From JBBRYK01 sp038237665 (lineage in GTDB: Bacteria; Actinomycetota; Thermoleophilia; Gaiellales; Gaiellaceae), in the NCBI GenBank assembly GCA_038237665.1, contig JBBRYK010000039.1:1-24374 (forward strand): a stretch of 24,374 bases of DNA, written 5' to 3'. The notes below the pieces were generated by a model that did not search any database, was not told the origin of the DNA, and saw only the letters and a list, made by a program, of their open reading frames with translations. The first letter of the stretch is position 1, and each line of letters starts with the position of its first letter. Below, in pieces: positions 21,352-24,374 of the stretch. Made by a program: the position numbers and the translations under genes.

Positions 21352-24300
21352 CTAGTCCTCCGCGAACGCGTAGACGTAGGTGTCCCACGGCCGCACCGCC
21401 GTCGGCGGCGCGCCTGCCGGCAGCCCCATTACCTGGGCGAAGGTCGGATCGGAGGACGAGCCGGCGAACTTCTTCTCGCAGCTGATCGAGACCGAGGTCG
21501 AGAAGAAGGCGATCTCGATCTCGATCGTCAGGGTCGCGTGCCCGACGGCCTTTCCGGACGACGTCTCGTACGTGAGGTCGAGGTACAGCTCGATGCAGGC
21601 CGAGATCAGCCCCAGGACGTCGACCTCGCCCCGCATCCGGAAGTAGCCGGTGAGCTGCGCGGTCTCACCCCCGGCGCTCGTTTCGATGCGGAAGTAGATC
21701 CCGGCCATGATCGAGACACCGCCGCTCGCGACCCCGAGGTTGATCGAGATAGCGGCGCCGAACTCGAACGCAGCCTCGAGGATCCGCACGCGCTCGGGTG
21801 TGATCGTGATCCCGAAGAACCCGCCGCCGGCAAACAGCGCAACCTGTAGGCGGAACGGGTTCTCGCGCGTGGAGAAGTTGAACGAGGTGTCGATCGACTC
21901 GTCGACGAACGGCACGCGGAAGTGCGCGCCGAGGCTGATGTTGGTCAGCGCGAAGACACCGACGGCTAGATCCGGGATCGCAAGGTCGAAACCGGCCTTG
22001 ACGCCCTCCGCCGACACGTCGAGGTACGGCGGGTCGCTGAAGCCGTCCAGCGGGATGATGTCCTTGAGCGCGTTGACGAACGAAAGCGGCCCGTCGAAAA
22101 CGATGCCGCCCGGGTCCTTCAAGCGCACGTTCACGTCCGGCTTCTTGCCGGGCGTCATCGAGAACTCGAACGTCTCGAAGCGCAGGATCAGGAACGTCGC
22201 TGGCGCGATCAGGCGGAGGTCGAACGGCGACAGGGAGCAGGAGACGAGCGCGGTCGGCTGCTTCCCCGGCACGGTCGGCGCTTGGAGCTCGACCGCGAGC
22301 GTCAGCTTCCCCTGGCCGCTCGGGCTGAAGATCGCGCTGCCACCGGCTGACGGCCACGGGTCGACCTTCGTCGACCAGTCGAGCCTGGCAGTGACGACAT
22401 CCGGCAGCTTGAAGCCGTTCGCGAACTGGATCAGCGCCTGGACGGCGGCGGCGACCGCACCGGCGCCTTCGAGCTGATCCTGGACCCGCTCCGCCACCCC
22501 GACGAGCTGCTGCTTTTGCGCCTGGGGCAAGGTCCCGTCGGGGGTCGACTCGACAGCATCGACGAACGGCTGGAGGCCGCCCGCGATCGCGTCCAGGTCC
22601 GCCTGCAGGTCGGGCGGCGCGGCGGGGTTGGCTGCGAGCGCCGTGAGGTCCGTGAGCAGCTTGTCGACGTCCGTCTTCAGCGTCGTCGCAGCCGCGCCCA
22701 GCGCGCCGGCGTTCTCGACCGCCGCGTTGCGGAGCCGCTCGACGTTCTGCTTGAGCGTGGCGGCGACGTCCAGCGTCTGCGTGACGAACGCCGGCATCTT
22801 CTCGGGGCTGAAGGCTTGGTTGCCGAACAGCTCACTGAGCGGAATCAGTCCGAAGAGCTTGGCGCTGATGCCTTCGAAGAAGGCGCCGACCTTGTAGTCC
22901 GCCGTGGGGCTGATCGCCTTGGCGACGTCCCCGCCGATCGGCCCTGTCAGGCGTGACAGGCCGGCGACGTTGAGGCTGGGCGTGACGAAGCCACCCGAGC
23001 GGTCACCCTGGCCGGCGAAGCTCATCGGCGGCTTGTCGAGCGCCTGCAGGAAGACCTGCGACGCGTTCGCGACGAAGCCCTGCTCGGCGAAGTGATCCGG
23101 GTACGCGAGGCGAACGGGCTTCGCGGCGCCGGCGAGAGCGCTCATTGCCGGGACGACGGCGCTCGACACCTCGAGCGCGGGCGTGAAACGGGGGTCGTCC
23201 TGGAAGCGCGCGCGCAGGAATGCGCCCGTCGCGGCCTGGAAGGTGAGCGATCGGGTCGCCAGAATCGTGTCATCCGGGCGCGTGCTGTCCGCGTACGCGA
23301 GGCGCTGGCCGCGGAGGTCCATCTCGCGGTGCGAGAGTGGGCTTCGGTTGTAGAGGTCGAGAGCGCTCTCCAGGACGCCGGGGACGTTGTGGTCGCGCTC
23401 GGCGAACACGAGCGGCGCAGAGAACTCGACGATGTTGCTCTCGAGGTCGACCGCGACGATCTTGAACTGGAAAGGGGCACCCAGCACCGTGGGCTCGAAG
23501 AGGAGGCCCGGCGCCTGCGGGCCCGGCGGCGGCGGGTACGCCTTCAGTTGCTGCGGCTCGTCGAGCGGCGGCGTGACCCGCGTGACGATCCGGACCGTCC
23601 CGAAGGGCATCACGAGGTCGGCGCGGCGGCCGTCGTCGAGCGGCTGGGCCTCGGTGCGGAACTGCCGTTCCGGCTCTCGGACGATCACGAACATGCGCTG
23701 GAAGAGGTACGCGGTCGGCCCGGCGGGTCCGTGAGGCTCGATCCTCCGCTCGGTCACCTTGACCAGAGAAGCCCGGTGCCCGAACGGCAGGAGGAAGCCG
23801 GCATAGACGACCTTGACCTCGTAGTCGCGCCCGAGAGCCGCGCGGTGCTTCCACTCCTCGATCGTCAGGGGTCCGTCCGGCAGCGTCCCGAACTCGACCC
23901 GGCTGTCGAGCCACCCGCCCAGCGAGGTGAGCATCAGGCGGTTCGTCGGCACGGCCTCGGGGATCCAGCCGGCCCTCCGGTTCCGCTTGAGGTGGAAGTT
24001 CGAGGTCTCGTGGACCAGCATCATCCGGTCGCGGCTGTTCAGAGGCATCCGCACGGAGGGGCGATCCTGCTCGCGTGTCGCCTTCGGGAAGTTGGCGGGC
24101 GGCGACCTGAACTCGAAGTTCTCGTCGGGAAAGACCTTGGGCAGGATGTCGTAGTCGCGGGCCCAGATCGCCCGGATCGTCCGCAGTTTTTTGTGGTTGC
24201 GCTCGTCGACCGTCGGATTCCCCTCGGCATCCAGGGCGGGCTTGCCATCCTTGGCGGTCGCACGTACGCCCAGCCGGCTGTGCCAGAGCTCGTAGCGTCC

Positions 24301-24374
24301 CTCGTGCTCCACCGGCGTCGCGCTGTGGGTGAAGGCGCCGTAGGCGTTCGGCGAGATCAACAGGCGCCAGGGCA
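21352..24374 (-). CDS. Giant uncharacterised protein, N-terminus outside window
   Basis: About 1006 residues are visible; the frame stays open to the right edge, where it reads PWRLLISPNAYGAFTHS, so the TTG at 24360 is an internal Leu codon and the start lies further right. No known family is recognised. The first part has conserved-looking GRYELWHSRLGVRA and RTIRAIWARDYD. A helical, possibly coiled-coil segment spans roughly 22420-22790 (e.g. LKQNVERLRNAAVENAGALG). The C-terminal third (about 21480-22350) is Gly-rich with alternating strands such as GGFFGITITPERVRILEAAF, suggesting a long beta sheet or barrel. No membrane helix is obvious. It stops six bases before the next giant gene's ATG, so the two are probably co-translated partners. 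Confidence 0.78.
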   Translation of the reverse strand, partial: PWRLLISPNAYGAFTHSATPVEHEGRYELWHSRLGVRATAKDGKPALDAEGNPTVDERNHKKLRTIRAIWARDYDILPKVFPDENFEFRSPPANFPKATREQDRPSVRMPLNSRDRMMLVHETSNFHLKRNRRAGWIPEAVPTNRLMLTSLGGWLDSRVEFGTLPDGPLTIEEWKHRAALGRDYEVKVVYAGFLLPFGHRASLVKVTERRIEPHGPAGPTAYLFQRMFVIVREPERQFRTEAQPLDDGRRADLVMPFGTVRIVTRVTPPLDEPQQLKAYPPPPGPQAPGLLFEPTVLGAPFQFKIVAVDLESNIVEFSAPLVFAERDHNVPGVLESALDLYNRSPLSHREMDLRGQRLAYADSTRPDDTILATRSLTFQAATGAFLRARFQDDPRFTPALEVSSAVVPAMSALAGAAKPVRLAYPDHFAEQGFVANASQVFLQALDKPPMSFAGQGDRSGGFVTPSLNVAGLSRLTGPIGGDVAKAISPTADYKVGAFFEGISAKLFGLIPLSELFGNQAFSPEKMPAFVTQTLDVAATLKQNVERLRNAAVENAGALGAAATTLKTDVDKLLTDLTALAANPAAPPDLQADLDAIAGGLQPFVDAVESTPDGTLPQAQKQQLVGVAERVQDQLEGAGAVAAAVQALIQFANGFKLPDVVTARLDWSTKVDPWPSAGGSAIFSPSGQGKLTLAVELQAPTVPGKQPTALVSCSLSPFDLRLIAPATFLILRFETFEFSMTPGKKPDVNVRLKDPGGIVFDGPLSFVNALKDIIPLDGFSDPPYLDVSAEGVKAGFDLAIPDLAVGVFALTNISLGAHFRVPFVDESIDTSFNFSTRENPFRLQVALFAGGGFFGITITPERVRILEAAFEFGAAISINLGVASGGVSIMAGIYFRIETSAGGETAQLTGYFRMRGEVDVLGLISACIELYLDLTYETSSGKAVGHATLTIEIEIAFFSTSVSISCEKKFAGSSSDPTFAQVMGLPAGAPPTAVRPWDTYVYAFAED

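Noticed and set aside
20044..21849. 601-residue plus-strand ORF opposite the giant genes
   Set aside because: Low-complexity Arg/Asp/Glu-rich reading antisense to two long open frames; typical of the complementary frame in high-GC DNA.
1..24374. CRISPR arrays, tRNA or rRNA genes
   Set aside because: No spaced direct-repeat array and no cloverleaf or rRNA-like sequence was seen; the only tandem repeat is the unspaced 12-mer array.

Overview
The window is high-GC DNA with dense, almost entirely minus-strand gene packing. GTG and TTG starts are common, 1-4 nt stop/start overlaps are frequent, and one gene encodes an LPFTG cell-wall sorting signal. With a complete bacterial-type hopanoid pathway, this suggests an actinobacterium-like organism, perhaps Thermoleophilia/Gaiellales or a related deep lineage. 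That placement is an inference from gene content and composition, not from a marker gene. All 20 genes called run right to left. Many long antisense ORFs are GC-driven shadows and are left out.

Layout, left to right. (1) 1-1411: a SAM methyltransferase cut by the window edge, preceded in transcription by an NAD-dependent sugar-nucleotide epimerase (1-nt overlap). (2) 1412-1544: a gene-free spacer with a triple tandem palindromic 12-mer and a separate perfect hairpin. (3) 1545-4426: a copper-type membrane locus with a fused CopC-CopD protein, a His-rich polytopic membrane protein, a small two-helix membrane protein and a four-helix membrane protein. Upstream of it lies a likely leaderless promoter whose -35 is covered by a dyad. 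(4) 4540-12132: a hopanoid operon, in transcription order hpnC, hpnD, hpnE, shc, hpnH, hpnG, ispH, yjbQ-like. From hpnD onward most junctions are 4-nt NTGA overlaps; a perfect 13-bp hairpin separates hpnC from hpnD. (5) 12170-14090: a polyprenyl-phosphate sugar transferase and a small LPXTG wall protein. (6) 14091-14750: about 660 nt without a gene, full of nested and competing inverted repeats, ending in a 165-nt near-palindrome. (7) 14751-16930: a small unknown protein, a two-cysteine proline racemase-family enzyme, an SRPBCC protein and a small secreted four-cysteine protein. (8) 17008-24374: two giant uncharacterised proteins (1445 aa, and more than 1006 aa cut by the right edge), probably translationally coupled.

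How the parts work together. HpnC/D/E convert farnesyl diphosphate to squalene, Shc cyclises it to hopene, HpnH adds 5'-deoxyadenosine and HpnG removes adenine to give ribosylhopane. IspH supplies the IPP/DMAPP precursors. The sugar transferase and LPXTG protein point to envelope work next to it, and the CopCD locus to copper handling at the membrane.

The parts least explained by known biology are the structured non-coding region at 14292-14747, the giant-protein pair, the degenerate YjbQ-like protein closing the hopanoid operon, and the three unassigned membrane proteins beside CopCD.
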